A model generated the notes under the pieces. The model was not told where the DNA came from and searched no databases. It was given only the letters and a program-made list of their open reading frames with translations. 64,000 nt of DNA, from assembly GCA_013407085.1 (NCBI GenBank), contig JACCGJ010011332.1, positions 1 through 64,000 on the forward strand, written 5' to 3'. Position 1 is the stretch's first letter. Each line of letters begins with the position of its first letter. A program made the position numbers and the translations under genes. Source of the DNA: Atriophallophorus winterbourni (Eukaryota; Platyhelminthes; Trematoda; Plagiorchiida; Microphallidae). Shown here piece after piece: positions 11,231 to 24,149 of this stretch.

Positions 11231-12294
11231 GAGTGAAGTATTAATTTAAATAAGGCAAACCCTTTGGGCTTACAACATTGGCGATGAGTAGATTGAAATG
11301 AAATCACACAGCCTAAAATTATATGGGGAAATTATTCTGATCATGGAAATACCATAATATTACCGCTAACTCGTTTTGACGATTAAATAGCTTACGTAAA
11401 GCATAGATAATAATTATTATTATTCTGTATTTGCGGAAAGGTTGTCTCCGTTATACTATGTGTTAAATGACTATTCGTCAATTTTTTTTAATTCACGTAG
11501 CTTATGGCAAATTTGCAAAGTTATTGACAAACTTATACACTCGGTAGTGTGAAATTCTTCGAATCAAGATGTTGTTCGAGAGTACTGGCGCATAGACATA
11601 CACATTGGGTCTACATTGGGCTTTAGATCATTAGAATGACATTTCCGGATGAACGTCCAAAAACCCGCTGTTGCAAAACAGTAAACGAATGCGCATTTAA
11701 ATACTGCCATACATTGTTAACTATTTCGTAGAATCTCTGGGATCATGTATGATCCACCGTTCTGTCTTCCAGTTTGAATGACTGATAAACGTCGAGTTCG
11801 TGCGACGTCTATCATTATTAGGTTTCAAGATTCAATCAGAACTTCGATTTGTAATGGACATCTATTTATGAAAAGTATATATTTCGTCATGTAGAAAAAC
11901 ATTCTAAGCATTGAATGAGAATTATTTTGTTATTTTAGTGACAGCAAAATGTAACTCCTGTGAGTACATCGAAAATTGTTAAAATTCTTTCGGTTTATTA
12001 GCTTTTAGACTGGAATATTGAGCTGTATATTCACTAAATATATCAAAGAGGCAGATCTTGTTATAAAATCTCAATATTAATGTTACGATATTTTGCTTGT
12101 CTAAAATGTAAATAAAGTTTATTTTGAATGAAGACGGTCAGAGGCTTTCACCGTTCTTGAATTAAAAAATTGTATAATGTTTATGCGAATACCATAAACT
12201 GAATAGGACCGGCTCGGAATTTCTTACAAACCGTAGATCTATTCACAGCGAACAAAAATCTTCTATTAACAATTGTATTTTTCATCTTATTTTA
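11231..12294. other. Noncoding AT-rich spacer
   Basis: No gene or recognisable repeat. It ends where copy 1 of the long repeat begins (AAATGAAATATATC at about 12295). Confidence 0.5.
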
Positions 12295-15200
12295 AATGAA
12301 ATATATCAAAGTGCCAAAACTTTTCAATTATTGCCAGATTTCATACATTTTTGATGAATAACAAAAACATATTATGTTGTAATAAAGAAATAGCATTTGG
12401 AAAAACTATTGATGAAAGATCGCGCTACAAATCACAACGTCAAATAAGGGAAACAGAGATGAGTAGTGAATCGGCGAATAAATATTTTTCTCTATATATA
12501 ATGTATCTTTTTCCTCACATCTCACAGTCACACGTTGCAATAGTCCTCTTATCGGCAGAATAGCGCAAACAGCCAGATATTTGTTCTATTTGAACGCAAA
12601 AGTCTTGAAGGACACCATAAATAAATTATGCAATTGATTTTTTTAAATAGTTTAAGTTTAACTGCCTGAACCATTACATAATTGTATGACCTTTTACTTA
12701 GCTTACCCGTAATGCATATGTACACGTTACTTAACATTTATTGGAAAACTAACAACAAAATTATGTTTATCGTGTTCAAATAGATTCTATTGTATAATGT
12801 TTAATCCCCTAGGCTTCACATATTTTGTCGAGAAAATAAGAAATTGCAAGAGTTCGACAGCCAAGTTTAAACTAAATAAACCCAAAATAAATATTGTTTA
12901 TTTCTACTTGCTTTAAAGTCGAAAGCGCTGGGAAAGGAATGCGGTAATGTTCAATAATTTTTGGAATGTATCGGATTGTTTGTCGTTCGCTTGCAACGTG
13001 TTCGTCGTAAAACTATTGAGAGAAAAATTGCTGTAAACTGTGAAACTTAAATGACCGCGATCATATTTTTTTACAGTTAATAGTTTCCATAATAGGAAAT
13101 ATCCTCATCACTTTATTCAAGTACTCTCGAGGGAAAATTTGGTTGAATATATCATTTTCCTACTAAGAGAGTTTAACTCCTATCTCGAACAAATTAATAA
13201 AATATGGTGATTGACATTTCGTTTGAAAATGTTTCAACGGCTTCATTTCAACGAGCGTTAACTCGACATTTCCCCTGGGGGTTTTGTGCGTTAGAAATAT
13301 TTAGACTTGTATTCGGCTAGCCACAGCTGGTAAACGCATCGAAATGCAAAATCGGAATTGCAATATTGTAGCTCGAGAATTTCCTTCGGTGATTAAACAT
13401 CTCAACTGCGATGTTTATACTTGTTTCTCTGCCATTATGTGGCTCTAGAGAAACCCCATTAAGTAATGAGCAGATTTTGCAGTTCTCACATTCATGGCAG
13501 CAGCAGCAATCGTCAGAAAATATCTATCATTTTCCCGTCAATATATTACGTTTATTTCAAAGGGTTTCTGGATTCTCGTACCAAATATTTTTCATAGCTT
13601 AATTGTTGTTAGCACTTTATGTATCTTATCTGCTTACAATTCATTTTAATTCGAGTTCAAAAGAACAAGTGCTACGTGGTGTTTGATCTGAATACGAACT
13701 TTGATATTTAGATTTTAATGACTCCATTAAATTAATCTAGCAATTATGATATAGACATTTCATCATCAACACTACTTATACGCACAGCTGGCACTTCTCT
13801 ATTTAACGTTGGCTTTTACGTGAAATGTGATATAATGAGCTCGGTTTCTGCATGATATGTAAGAGACTTCATTTCTAAGATTCTTACGCAAGTATTAATT
13901 GGTGATTGAGCCACTAGTAAACAAGGCGTTAGCGAAGAAAATCAAATATTAATTTTTTTGAACGAAAACGTTCTACGTACAAGGTGGTTGGCTAACATTG
14001 CATAATAGAAGATCCAAATTCAAGAAACCTGACCTCACCCTTTCTTCTGAATGCAGTGCATGGTGTCGTTACGCCACGTAACACGTTTCAAATAAAACTA
14101 AAAACGAACGACCCAGAAAGCATAATAAGCAGTTAGGTCAACAAATGGGCGAGATATAGATTTTTAAATTGGAATGTGCAGATATGATGCTGATTGCAAT
14201 TCTGATCATTAATCATTAAATAATAAGCAGAGTACATTTTAGATATACCGCGTAATATGACGCCCGGCCTCAAAATGTCCACAAAGATTACCGCCATGTC
14301 AGAATAATTATGTGAACAAATGAACGATATAAAATTGCTTGGTAATACAATTTTTTGGCTTGCGCAACAATATTCAGATATAAATTACATTGTTATGTAG
14401 TTCTAATGTATCCAAACTAACTTGCATTCACCTCATCGTCCATATCTCGATTTTAGTCTACCATCAGCCACGGGGCGAGTTTCCCGTTTGGAATCGAACA
14501 CTTAATAGGTGATATCTATAAATTTGCTCGGTATACCCGATTCGGTGTTGGACAATTATCAAAATATTAGCTGGAAACCTCATTTTGTTAATAGCATTTT
14601 TGAAATAGTTCACTATTTTACCACCGTGTGAATGGTCATAGAAACCATCGAGCAAACAACCCGCGAAATATGACGAATATGCAAAATTGCACTGAACATT
14701 TGAAAACAGGATAACCTTATTTAACGAGAGCAGAAATTATTCTGTATTGAAATAATATTTTTGGCCAAAAAAGTGAGCGTTTTTTTATTAGTTGTAAAAT
14801 TGACAGGCTCGTCTTTTTCCAGTTATAATTAGCCTGGTTGATATCTCAACGGTAGAAAATAAATAACAGCATTGCACAGTGATTAAAGTTACTATCAATT
14901 ATTTATTACAGTTTTGGAGTACCTGAAGTGTAAGTTCGTGTACATCATTTGGGGAACTGACGAATTGCCACACTAGGTACATTTACTAGACTTGGTTCAG
15001 TATACCTCCGAAATAATAAACAACATCAAATCAACTATTCAAGCACTATGCAATGAAATCAATATAAATGAGTAATAAAGAAATTAAGGCTTTTACGTTG
15101 TCAGCCCAAGGGTAGCATGAGATTTTTTATTAGAATCTTGAAACCAGATAACATAACAAACGTCTTCGGCATAATTCCAGCCGAATGGTTGGATGGTACA

Positions 15201-17597
15201 CACATTTAATGTTCAAAAAATTGAAATTCGACGTCAAATAACTAGGTCGTTTGTAACACAAAAATCGTTTGATCATTAGTTAACGTGTGTATATCGGCAC
15301 AATAGTCCTTCTGTTTGCAAGGGCGCTACTACTTCATATTTAGTCCTACTTATCACAGAGGGTTCAATCTTATGTTTCACATGAAATACGGTTCGATTAT
15401 CCTTTATGAAATGGCGCGTCCAAATTAGGCCTTTAGGAACTGCAGTACAAAACCCAAAAAGAAAGCATTATATATTCAATAGTTTTAGGCCTTCAACTTT
15501 CAGAAAGAAAAAACATATGATTAATATGTTGTTCACTGCCGAGATTGTGAGAAGAACTTTGAAAAATTCACCATTTATTAAACTGTGCATAAATGGTCGC
15601 TCAGTCCGCATAAGACCTCATTCGTCATCCAGCAATTTTCGGTGACCTATGAAGATATATCTGTCGATAGTGAGACAAACAAACCGGAAATAATGATATT
15701 TTAACTAAAACATTTTACTGAAGGAAAATGATATAGATAAGCGAATGTTTCTGACACAGTGCATCTACTTGATAAGGGTCACTGATGGAAACCTATTGTT
15801 GGGTACTTATTAATTAATGATTTTCTCCAAGAAGTTTCCCTGATGACATAAGTATTGTATCAACGTTAGACATTAAACAATATTGCACAACATTACAAGA
15901 AAATGCATTTATGTATAATCCCTGTTTAAAATGACATGCGTGTTCGAATCCTTTAAACTCTATATAGCAAATCGTATGTTCAAATAACTAGAATGAGGTG
16001 ATTGAACTTTCTAGTTTAAGAGAAAGCCATGCAGTTTTATATAGAAATTTGTATCGCATGGGACGTTTCCAAACCAAATGATCAAATCGTAGTCTACAAA
16101 AACATGAATCAAGTGTCAGGTGTTTCAGTTTTGCTTGATTGACATTGATGATATTTTTCTGTAAACTTCAACATGCTGAGGAAAAACAATTTCTGATCGA
16201 CCTAGGATATTTCTTTTAAATTTCCTTAACGACTGTGTGGATGCCCTTCAACCAATAACGTTTCTTTTTCAGTGGTCTTATAGATTACAATTCGGATATT
16301 GAAGGATTTCAATGAGTAAAACACATCTCATAGTTAATAAAATTAGCATCTTTTGTGTCGCATTCTCTTTTTGTCATGGGGGCATAATAAAACGGTTGTT
16401 ATGTTTGCTTTAGAAGGCAACACATAATTAAAATAATGAATTAAACTAGACGCAAATAGTTGTATGCATTTGAAAGCAAAATATGTATTAAAAAATTCAA
16501 GCATGTTATTTAATGGTATTAATATGTTTTTCGTTTTATTGTGGATACTCGTTATCGATCTGTTAATTATTTTGTAAAACTTGCATTGATAAATCGTAGC
16601 AATGAAAAATAAAAAGAGTTTTCACAAACTAACGCTAGGCAATGTCCGTTTTGTATGAAAATAAATAGACTGCATTATATTCATTGAATGTCAAAATTTC
16701 AATTGCAGACCCAGGTGCTCTTTATTTGAGCTTTTTACGAGCAAGATGAATCGATAGAAGTAGCCTAAAGCGTCGACTCTGGGCATTTATCAAATAGGAG
16801 CATTATAAGTTAACAACGAGGTTCGGCCTTGCAACGATTTTATACTGGGATCCGTAATTGCAGTGAGTGTGTTGGAAAAAAAAATAAACATAAATAATCT
16901 TGAAAAAACTTTGAAATTTCCAAAAATGAACTCAAAATAAACATTGATATTTTTTCAACGTTCAAAGTAACTTACATATTTAAGCGTACGGGTTCCCATT
17001 TGCAAACCGTGTTCTATGGAAAGCTTCACCGTTTCCAATGACTCATTTTAGCTCATGGTCAGGAAATTTGAATCCTGTGACACTTAATTGACTCTAAATT
17101 AATTTGCGAAGTCGGATGACTGGCCCATTATAACGAGTGAGTTTATGGGTTTTGGAGCTCGAACGATTATTAATGCAGTTAACAACAGAGATGATATTCC
17201 CACAGTTTGGAACAATGCTGCTTTGAAATGTACCAAATCATACAATTGGACAAGTATAAAACCTCAACAATAAACGAGGTTGGATTCCATTAAATCAAAT
17301 ACATTTCAATTTTGTTGGGTATAACATGAGAACAAATACCAAGTAAATCAATGGCTCCATTAAGATAGCTCTTATTAATAAGACGCGAAATATTATGTTG
17401 TAAATGGCTACCATCACCCCCTTCGTAATTAAGCATTGCACATTGTGTTGCTAGAAACTTATTCCAAGTCCAAAGCAGAGCACAGTCTGCAAAGGAAAAC
17501 GTGCATTATTTCATGAAATATATGCTCATCTTGATTAGATTTCACTGCTTCAAATAAACAGGTGAAACACGGACTGCTTCATGTTCATTTGCGAGAC

Positions 17598-17620
17598 ACA
17601 TCTGGCTAAGAGATTTCGAA
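17598..17620. other. Unoccupied piggyBac target site
   Basis: Copy 1 reads CACATCTGGCTAAGAGATTT. Copies 2 and 3 have the same flanks but carry a piggyBac element bounded by TTAA at this point. The target is CTAA here, either a mutated TTAA or the ancestral sequence. This marks the insertion as younger than the split of copy 1 from copies 2 and 3. Confidence 0.7.
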
Positions 17621-18125
17621 TTCCACGAAAAGGAATTTTGTTGGAATCCACAAAGTTCAATATGATCACTAATCTTTTAAAATGCCCAGGATTTATAATG
17701 GGCAATCCGTCTTTCAAATGCCTCAAGTAAAACAGCAGTACATAGCTGTTAGAGTGTTGAGGAAATCTTAATTAAATTTAAACTGATAGAGTCTTGTAGA
17801 AATCTTAATGAAAGTTAAACAAATGTGTATCAGCCATGCCAAAGTAATTCTCTAAAAGGTTGCCTCAAATGTGTTCGGAACAATGTTATTGGTTGTTTTT
17901 TTTATAAATGCGCTAATTTCTTCTCAGGAAGCCAACAAATAAGGGTTCAAACTTATAGGTTTCTTACTACCATGAAATCTGTTAGTCGAATTTGCCGATC
18001 ACAGGCGATTCGTATTTTTGATCAATGTACGTTGAAACTCCTGTTTTGGGGATCAGAGCAAAGTGATCGTCTAAATGCGAACAATTTTATGATTAGTGTT
18101 CAGGCTTAAGGCGACATGGAAAACC

Positions 18126-18133
18126 AACCTGCA
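18126..18133. repeat. Target-site duplication, left of Penelope-like element
   Basis: AACCTGCA at 18126-18133 is repeated at 24527-24534 on the far side of the element. Sequence outside the two copies rejoins the long repeat as seen uninterrupted near 41390. Confidence 0.75.
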
Positions 18134-18430
18134 TAATGTAATGGAAAATGTTTGTGACAGATCGGGGAATCATAATCATGGAAAAATAAAGTTTGTAATG
18201 AATCTGTGAGAGTAGTTTATTGGTAACGTTTCGCTTCTGACACAAACGCTTCGTCAGACAAAGGGTGCCAGTACGAACAGGGATCAAGCTTAAATTGCAT
18301 TCACCTGACCAACCATAAGCTGGTTAAGAACTGCACAGTCATGGTGGGTTCTGCGCTCGTTAAGAAGGACAGGCACGTTCAATATCAACTGACGCACCAC
18401 CAACCCTACGTGACATATAATCCCTTAATT
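18134..18430 (-). repeat. Downstream pseudo-LTR of the Penelope-like element
   Basis: Direct repeat of 24150-24440. It shares GTAATGGAAAATGTTTGTGA, GAGAGTAGTTTATTGG and CCAGTACGAACAGGG. Terminal direct repeats of this kind are typical of Penelope-like elements inserted as partial tandem copies. Confidence 0.75.
18220..18262 (-). ncRNA. Hammerhead ribozyme motif in pseudo-LTR (copy 1)
   Basis: The minus strand reads stem I TTTGT, core CTGACGA, stem II region GCGTTTG...CAGAAGC, core GAAACGTT and stem I ACCAA. It has one mismatch in stem I and a decayed left arm of stem II. The very short ACGU stem III before the cleavage position is the form reported for Penelope-like hammerheads, which are thought to work as dimers. 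Activity is not shown. Confidence 0.65.
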
Positions 18431-18499
18431 GTTTTAGTCTTGACAGGTGTGAATGACATCTGCTGACAGATTAGCGCGATTGCGTAATCGGTGCGCACA

Positions 18500-19306
18500 C
18501 TAGGGGTTACGCACGTTAATGTTTATCCGCTGCAGGACCAGACACCAGTTTGTGGAGATATCAGCCACATCCACCTTATTGACAGCATTCTTACCAGCCT
18601 TTGTTATCTCAACCGCCTCAGCGTGAAGTCGTTCCCTTATGTTTTTGTTCTCCGCCTTACCACTTCTACGTTATCAAGATCTACGCTGTGACCGGTGTCC
18701 AGCACATGTTTAGCTAGTGCTGAATCTCTTATCAGTGTTTGATATTCACTGGAATTGTGTGGCTGCTTACCGATTCGATTTTTGTGTTCACTTATCCTAG
18801 TACTGAGTTCTCTGGATGTTTGTCCGATATATACTCTCGAGCAACCCTCACAGTTGATTTTATATACGCAATTCGTCGCGCAGCCTGGAGGTGTTTTATC
18901 CTTGAGATGCGTAATAAGGAACGGAGCGTTCTACCCCTTTTATACGTTATTCGTATACCTGCGTTATTCAAGATTCGACTTAACCCTTTGACGCTTTCTT
19001 AGCTTAAGGTATAGAAACTGTAGCACGCCAAACGTTTTCCGTTTTGGGTGCTGGGCATTTAACCCATTCTGCTTTCGCGCGAGACAGTCCAAGAATGGAA
19101 ATGTCCATTTTGTCGACTCAATCTCCTTTGTAACTTGGATTTTGGGATCCAGGTTGTTAAGGTAACTATGGACTGCTTCCAATCTCAAGATTCAATATTC
19201 AATAAATTTGTAGCAGACTATTGTCTCTACACATTCACCATCGTACACGTCCACCTATTCAACCTTTGGCAATCCCACAATTCAAAGGCCAACCAACGTC
19301 ACGCGT
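18500..19306 (-). pseudogene. Penelope-like RT C-terminus and GIY-YIG endonuclease
   Basis: Minus strand. From about 19188: HSYLNNLDPKIQVTKEIE and FPFLDCLARKQNG, the conserved segment after the RT palm. A stop and a shift follow, then NCVYKINCEGCSRVYIGQTS (18815-18875), the GIY-YIG core with its cysteine-rich linker, and ISEHKNRIGKQPHNSS plus SALAKHVLDTGHSVD (18690-18800), the rest of the nuclease. The nuclease nicks target DNA for primed reverse transcription. A possible YVDD-like remnant lies near 19235-19255 but is unclear. Several stops and at least one frameshift disable it. Confidence 0.75.
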
Positions 19307-20875
19307 ATGGTCACAAAAAGCACATAGCTTCGCAATTACCATATCATAGTAAATATACATACAGGAAATAGGTATAAAATAAACATATAATATCAAGTAT
19401 AGTCAAGTTGTATAGTTACCATGAAACAATACGCAGGTGTTGTCAAATCGTTATGCAACAAATAACTATCCAAATTTCGAATAAACGTTCCGATGCTGGG
19501 AGAGATGACAAGAGTTTCGGGGAAAGAATTCCAAAGGAAACAGACACGTACACAATAAAAATATCGGCGACAGCTGAAACGGGAGTGTGGAATTTGCAGT
19601 GTCGCTGAGTAACTGCGTGTATGACGTGACTCACGGTATTCGAATAAATGTTTTAAGGGATGATGTGGGGTATTTAATATTTTATATGTTAGTATCACAT
19701 CGCTTCGAAGGATTCTTTGAAGAGGAGTGGGGAGCCTCAGTTTTTGCAATCGTTCCTCGTACGTTGGTTTCCGGAAACCTCTTACGAGTTTGGTTGCGCG
19801 ATGGTATATTTTGTCGAGCAATATTATATCCTTTTTTAACCACGGAGTCCAAGATGTGATGCATGTTCCTTGGTTGGAATTATATAGGCGTTCATGATGG
19901 TGGGCAACGTTCCAGGCGAGAATGTTCTGAAAATCCGTCGCAGCATACCTAGGAGCTTGGAAGCACGCTTGTAGATAACCTCACAATGCAGGCTGTTCTT
20001 CAGGTTGCCGCATACCCAGACTCCAAGATCCCTTTCCGATTCCGTCCAGCTCAAAATCATCTGCCCAAAGTGATATTGGTACTGGAATGGCTACCCAATT
20101 TGCAACACCTTGCATTTTTAGGTATTGAATGACAAATTATTCCGTACCGACCATTCGTGTAGAGCATCTAGATCACGTTGCAGCTGTACACAGTCCGCAA
20201 TTGTTTTTATCCGGGTCAAAAGTTTGATGTCATCATCAAAAAGAATCACCTTGCATGCGAGCGTCTCAGGTAGGTCGTTGATGTGAGCCAAGAGAAGTAC
20301 TGGCCCGAGGACTGAACCATGCGGTACGCCACTAGAGGCATCGATAGCCTGTGATAGTACCCCGTTGATTCGAACGATCGCCTTCCACCCACTGAGGTAA
20401 CTTTCAAGACATATGAGTAGCTGTCCGCTGATACCCATCTGCTTCAGCTTTTGTAATAGTCGGAAGTGATCAACTTGGTCAAAAGCTTTAGACATGTCCA
20501 GATAACAAGCGTGGATGCTAGCTCCTTCGTCAACCGCTTGGGTTTAGTCATTTAAAACCGTCAACAGGTTTGTCAAGCATGAGCGATATTTACGAAAACC
20601 ATGCTGCGATACAGATAGCATATTTTGTGATTCCACGTGATGAACTATATTTTCTGTCACCATCCGCTCTAGAACTTTGGATATCAAAGGCAGTAGGGTG
20701 ATAGGACGGTAGTTTGCCGGATTGGAACGTCTACCGCCTTTGTAGATAGGTGAAATTACCCCTGTCTTCCACTCTGTTGGCACCATTCCTTCAATTAGAG
20801 AATGATCAAACAATTCACACAAAGGTTCACACAGCTGCTGGCAACAGGATTTTAGTATAGTCGGAGTTATCCCCC
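19307..20875 (-). mobile_element. CR1 3' half, copy D1 (minus arm)
   Basis: 5'-truncated CR1 whose ORF2 starts inside the RT (near ITPTILKSC) and runs to the 3' box GTGCTTTTTGTGACCAT at 19307-19326; the tail repeats are missing. RT blocks: PTEWKTGVISPIYKGG, FRKYRSCLTNLL, then TAA where C has Trp, MSKAFDQVDHF, SGVPHGSVLGPVL and a mutated catalytic block FDDDIKLL (FADD in C). The frame is kept until a small deletion near 19850, then shifts for the C-terminal part (19393-19821). It shares changes with D2 against C, such as MLSVSQ for ILSVAQ and QVDH for RVDH. It lies head-to-head with D2. Confidence 0.85.
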
Positions 20876-23348
20876 ATCATCCTCTACACACAACTGATCA
20901 TAAATTCCGTGAGCCGATCGACATGATTCCACTGTATAACCATGTGTCCGACTTTACTCACAAAAGAGGATCAGAGTTACCGTCCTTTTTGGATTTAATC
21001 CTTACTTCCGAGGCAACAGCAGTTGAAGGTGTTGACTACATTGCCCCTCTCGGTCGAAGTGATCATCTTGTGTTAGGTTTTGAATATGTATGCAGCGCTA
21101 GACGAGTATGTGTGTCCGCAAAACTATTCAGAAGGATCGACTACTTGAGTTTACGTGACGCGCTTGGGTTAGTAAATTGGCGAGTGCTTGATTATCACAT
21201 CACGGAAACACATTGCGCAGCACTCACAGAAAGAGTTCAGTCAAACAAGTATCAAAATTCGCGATTTGTTAATGAACGAAGGTTAAGTAGCTTTCGCTTT
21301 AAGCTTCGTAGTCGCACGAAAAAATGGATCGGGCAAAGGAAATCTGCTTGGTTTCAACACAGAAATACGAAGACTGATGCGTCGTGGCAACAATTTTGCG
21401 GAATTCGCAACAAAGTAAACACTCTCATCAAAGAAGACAAGCAAAATTACCATAGCTTTCTATCTTGGAAAATGGAAGGAAATCCTAAATTGCTTTATCG
21501 GATTGTCAATGCTCGATCGAGCGTGAAACCAGGGGTGTTTCCTGAACTTACTGACGATGGCTTAACAGTCTCGGCAAAGGAAACAGCTGATGCTCTCGCT
21601 CAATTTTATGCTAAAGTATTTAGTCCGTTAGCGATTCGATCGACTAAAGAATTACCGCCATCAACAGTGACGCAACAGCTGACTGAGATCAAGATAAATC
21701 CAGTAATTATACAACGACATTTGTGTCGAATGAACCCTAGGAAATCCCCTGGAGCGGATGGGATAACTCCGACTATACTAAAATCCTGTTGCCAGCAGCT
21801 GTGTGAACCTTTGTGTGAATTGTTTGATCATTCTCTAATTGAAGGAATGGTGCCAACAGAGTGGAAGACAGGGGTAATTTCACCTATCTACAAATGCGGT
21901 AGACGTTCCAATCCGGCAAACTACCGTCCTATCACCCTACTGCCTTTGATATCCAAAGTTCTAGAGCGGATAGTGACAGAAAATATAGTTCATCACGTGG
22001 AATCACAAAATATGCTATCTGTATCGCAGCATGGTTTTCGTAAATATCGCTCATGCTTGACAAACCTGTTGACGGTTTTAAATGACTGAACCCAAGCGGT
22101 TGACGAAGGAGCTAGCATCCACGCTTGTTATCTGGACATGTCTAAAGCTTTTGACCAAGTTGATCACTTCCGACTATTACAAAAGCTGAAGCAGATGGGT
22201 ATCAGCGGACAGCTACTCATATGGCTTGAAAGTTACCTCAGTGGGCGTAAGGCGATCGTTCGAATCAACGGGGTACTATCACAGGCTATTGATGCCTCTA
22301 GTGGCGTACCGCAAGGTTCAGTCCCCGGGCCAGTACTTTTCTTGGCTTACATCAACGACTTACCGGAGACGCTCGCATGCAAGGTGATTCTTTTCGCTGA
22401 TGACATTAAACTTTGGACCCGGATAAAAACCATTGCGGACTGTGTACAGCTGCAACGTGATCTAGATGCTCTACACGAATGGTCGGTACGGAATAATTTG
22501 CCATTCAAGATCCAAAAATGCAAGGTGCTACAAATGGGTAAGCCATTCCAGTACCAGTATCACTTTGGGCAGACTTTTTTGAGCTGGACAGAATCGGAAA
22601 GGGATCTTGGAGTCTGGGTATGCGGCAGTCTGAAGAACAGCCTGCATTGTGAGATTATCTACAAGCGTGCTTCGAAGCTTCTTGGTATGCTGCGACGGAT
22701 CTTCAAAACCTTCTCGCCTGGAACTTTGCCCACCATCATGAACGCCTATATAATTCCAACCATGGAACATGCATCACAAGCTTGGACTCCGTGGTTAAAA
22801 AAGGATATAATATTGCTTGACAAAATATAACATCGCGCAACCAAACTCGTAAGAGGTTTCCGTAAACTAGCGTACGAGGAACGATTGCAAAAACTGAGGC
22901 TCCCCACTCCCCTCCAAAGAAGCCTTCGAAGCGATGTGATACTAACATATAAAATATTAAATACCCCACATCATCCCTTAAAACATTTATTCGAATACCG
23001 TGAGTCACGTCATACACGCAGCCACTCAGCGACACTGCAAATTCCACACTCCCGTATCAGCTGTCGCCGATATTTTTATTGTGTACGTGTCTGTTTCCTT
23101 TGGAATTCCCTCCCCGAAACTCTTGTCATCTCTCCCAGCATCGGAACGTTTATTCGAAATTTGGATACTTATTTGTTGCATAACGATTTGACGACACCTG
23201 CGTATTGACTCATGGTAACTATACAACTTGACTATACTTGACATTACATGTTTAATTTATACCTATTTCCTGAATGTATATTTACTATGATATGGTAATT
23301 GTGAAGCTATGTGCTTTTTTTACCATAAATTCTTGAATCTTGAATCTT
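20870..23348 (+). mobile_element. CR1 3' half, copy D2 (plus arm)
   Basis: 5'-truncated CR1 starting in the endonuclease (HPLHTTDHKF, 20875) and ending with the 3' box and TGAATCT-type tail. One frame runs from 20890 to 23208 with only two nonsense codons: TGA 22087 (Trp in C) and TAA 22828 (Tyr in C). It keeps the end of the endonuclease (IPLYNHVSDF, LDLILTSE, GRSDH) and the whole RT: NPRKSPGADGITP, YRSCLTNLL, MSKAFDQVDHF, SGVPQGSVPGPV and FADDIKLW. About 95% like copy C by eye. The junction with D1 near 20868-20878 contains a short CCCATC-like overlap. Confidence 0.9.
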
Positions 23349-23351
23349 GTG

Positions 23352-24140
23352 TTATTCAACCTTATTTTTATAATCACTTTTTGAGAGAATCACCGTGGCC
23401 TTGCCTTTGTCGGCTCTAGTGATCACTATTCCCTCTTTTTTCCGCATATTAAGAAGTGCTCGCTGTTTCTCTTGCCTAAGGTTACACCTTTGTGACTTTT
23501 GTTTCTTAATAATACTGGCTATACATTTGCGTAGTGCGTCTGCCTGTGTTTCAGGTAGCTGAGTTAAGGTAGATTCTACGCATGGAATGATATCTTCATG
23601 GTTCAAAATCTTCGTACTTAGTGAGAAGTTTAGACCTTTTTCCAACAATCTTTGTTCGGTCCGCGAAAGCGGCCTATCTGATAAGTTAATTACTTAAGAA
23701 TATTGTTTAGCACTGTTATCAAAAGAACTAGTAGAATTATATTTATCGTTAGATGTTAAAAGAGTGGCGAACTTACGTTTCTCTTGCTCTCTAATTTGCT
23801 CCGTCTGTGTGGACATGACCTCGGCGTGTTTTCCAAAGATTTTGCAGAAATCCACATCAGATAATTGCGCTCACAATTCGGACTTCAACCTGGAGGCTTT
23901 CGAACGCGCGTGTGTCAGGTTTTCGTTAGGTTTGTGGATCCTTCGTTTTAGTAAAACTTTGGATGCGGTTTCCGCAGCCTTCCTTGAATTGCGTGAATTA
24001 TCTGGAGGTGTGACCACCAGATCCCTCGGTATGACTTTGTCCTGTTGACATCTCAGATTAAAGACGCGATGATTCGTCCATCTGGCTTCTACTTGAGCTG
24101 TTCGTACCAACTCGCTGGTCAATTTGCGAACTGGTGGTTC
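23352..24140 (-). pseudogene. Penelope-like RT N-terminal region
   Basis: The minus strand reads PVRKLTSELVRTAQVEARW and KPNENLTHARSKASRLKSEL, a TGA near 23870, then NLSDRPLSRTEQRLLEKGLN after a TAA near 23693, then ILNHEDIIPCVES and ITRADKGKATVILSKSDY. The LSDR...LL-KGLNF block and the RADKG-TV segment are typical of the N-terminal part and first finger motif of Penelope-like RTs. The frame ends exactly where CR1 copy D2 begins, so the catalytic core is not present. Two stops are visible. The 60 residues encoded upstream in the same frame are pseudo-LTR sequence. Confidence 0.8.
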
Positions 24141-24149
24141 GTAACAGTC

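Larger units (their letters stand above)
12295..18133 (+). repeat. Long noncoding repeat, copy 1 (5' part)
   Basis: This stretch aligns collinearly with 29204-34396 plus 36106-36219 and 41024-41395 (copy 2), and in inverse with 56238-56743 and 61545-64000 (copy 3). It starts at AAATGAAATATATC in both direct copies and has no similarity upstream. It holds no convincing coding frame; short ORFs shared by copies 2 and 3 are broken here. It lacks the piggyBac insertion and carries about 330 bp (16880-17212) absent from the other copies. The Penelope-like element interrupts it at 18134, and it resumes at 24527. Confidence 0.8.

Noticed and set aside
19183..19200. AAGATTCAATATTCAATAAA as the tail of CR1 copy D1
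   Set aside because: D1 homology ends at 19307 with the ACCAT box; about 120 bp of Penelope-like sequence lies between, so the resemblance to the TGAATCT tail is chance.
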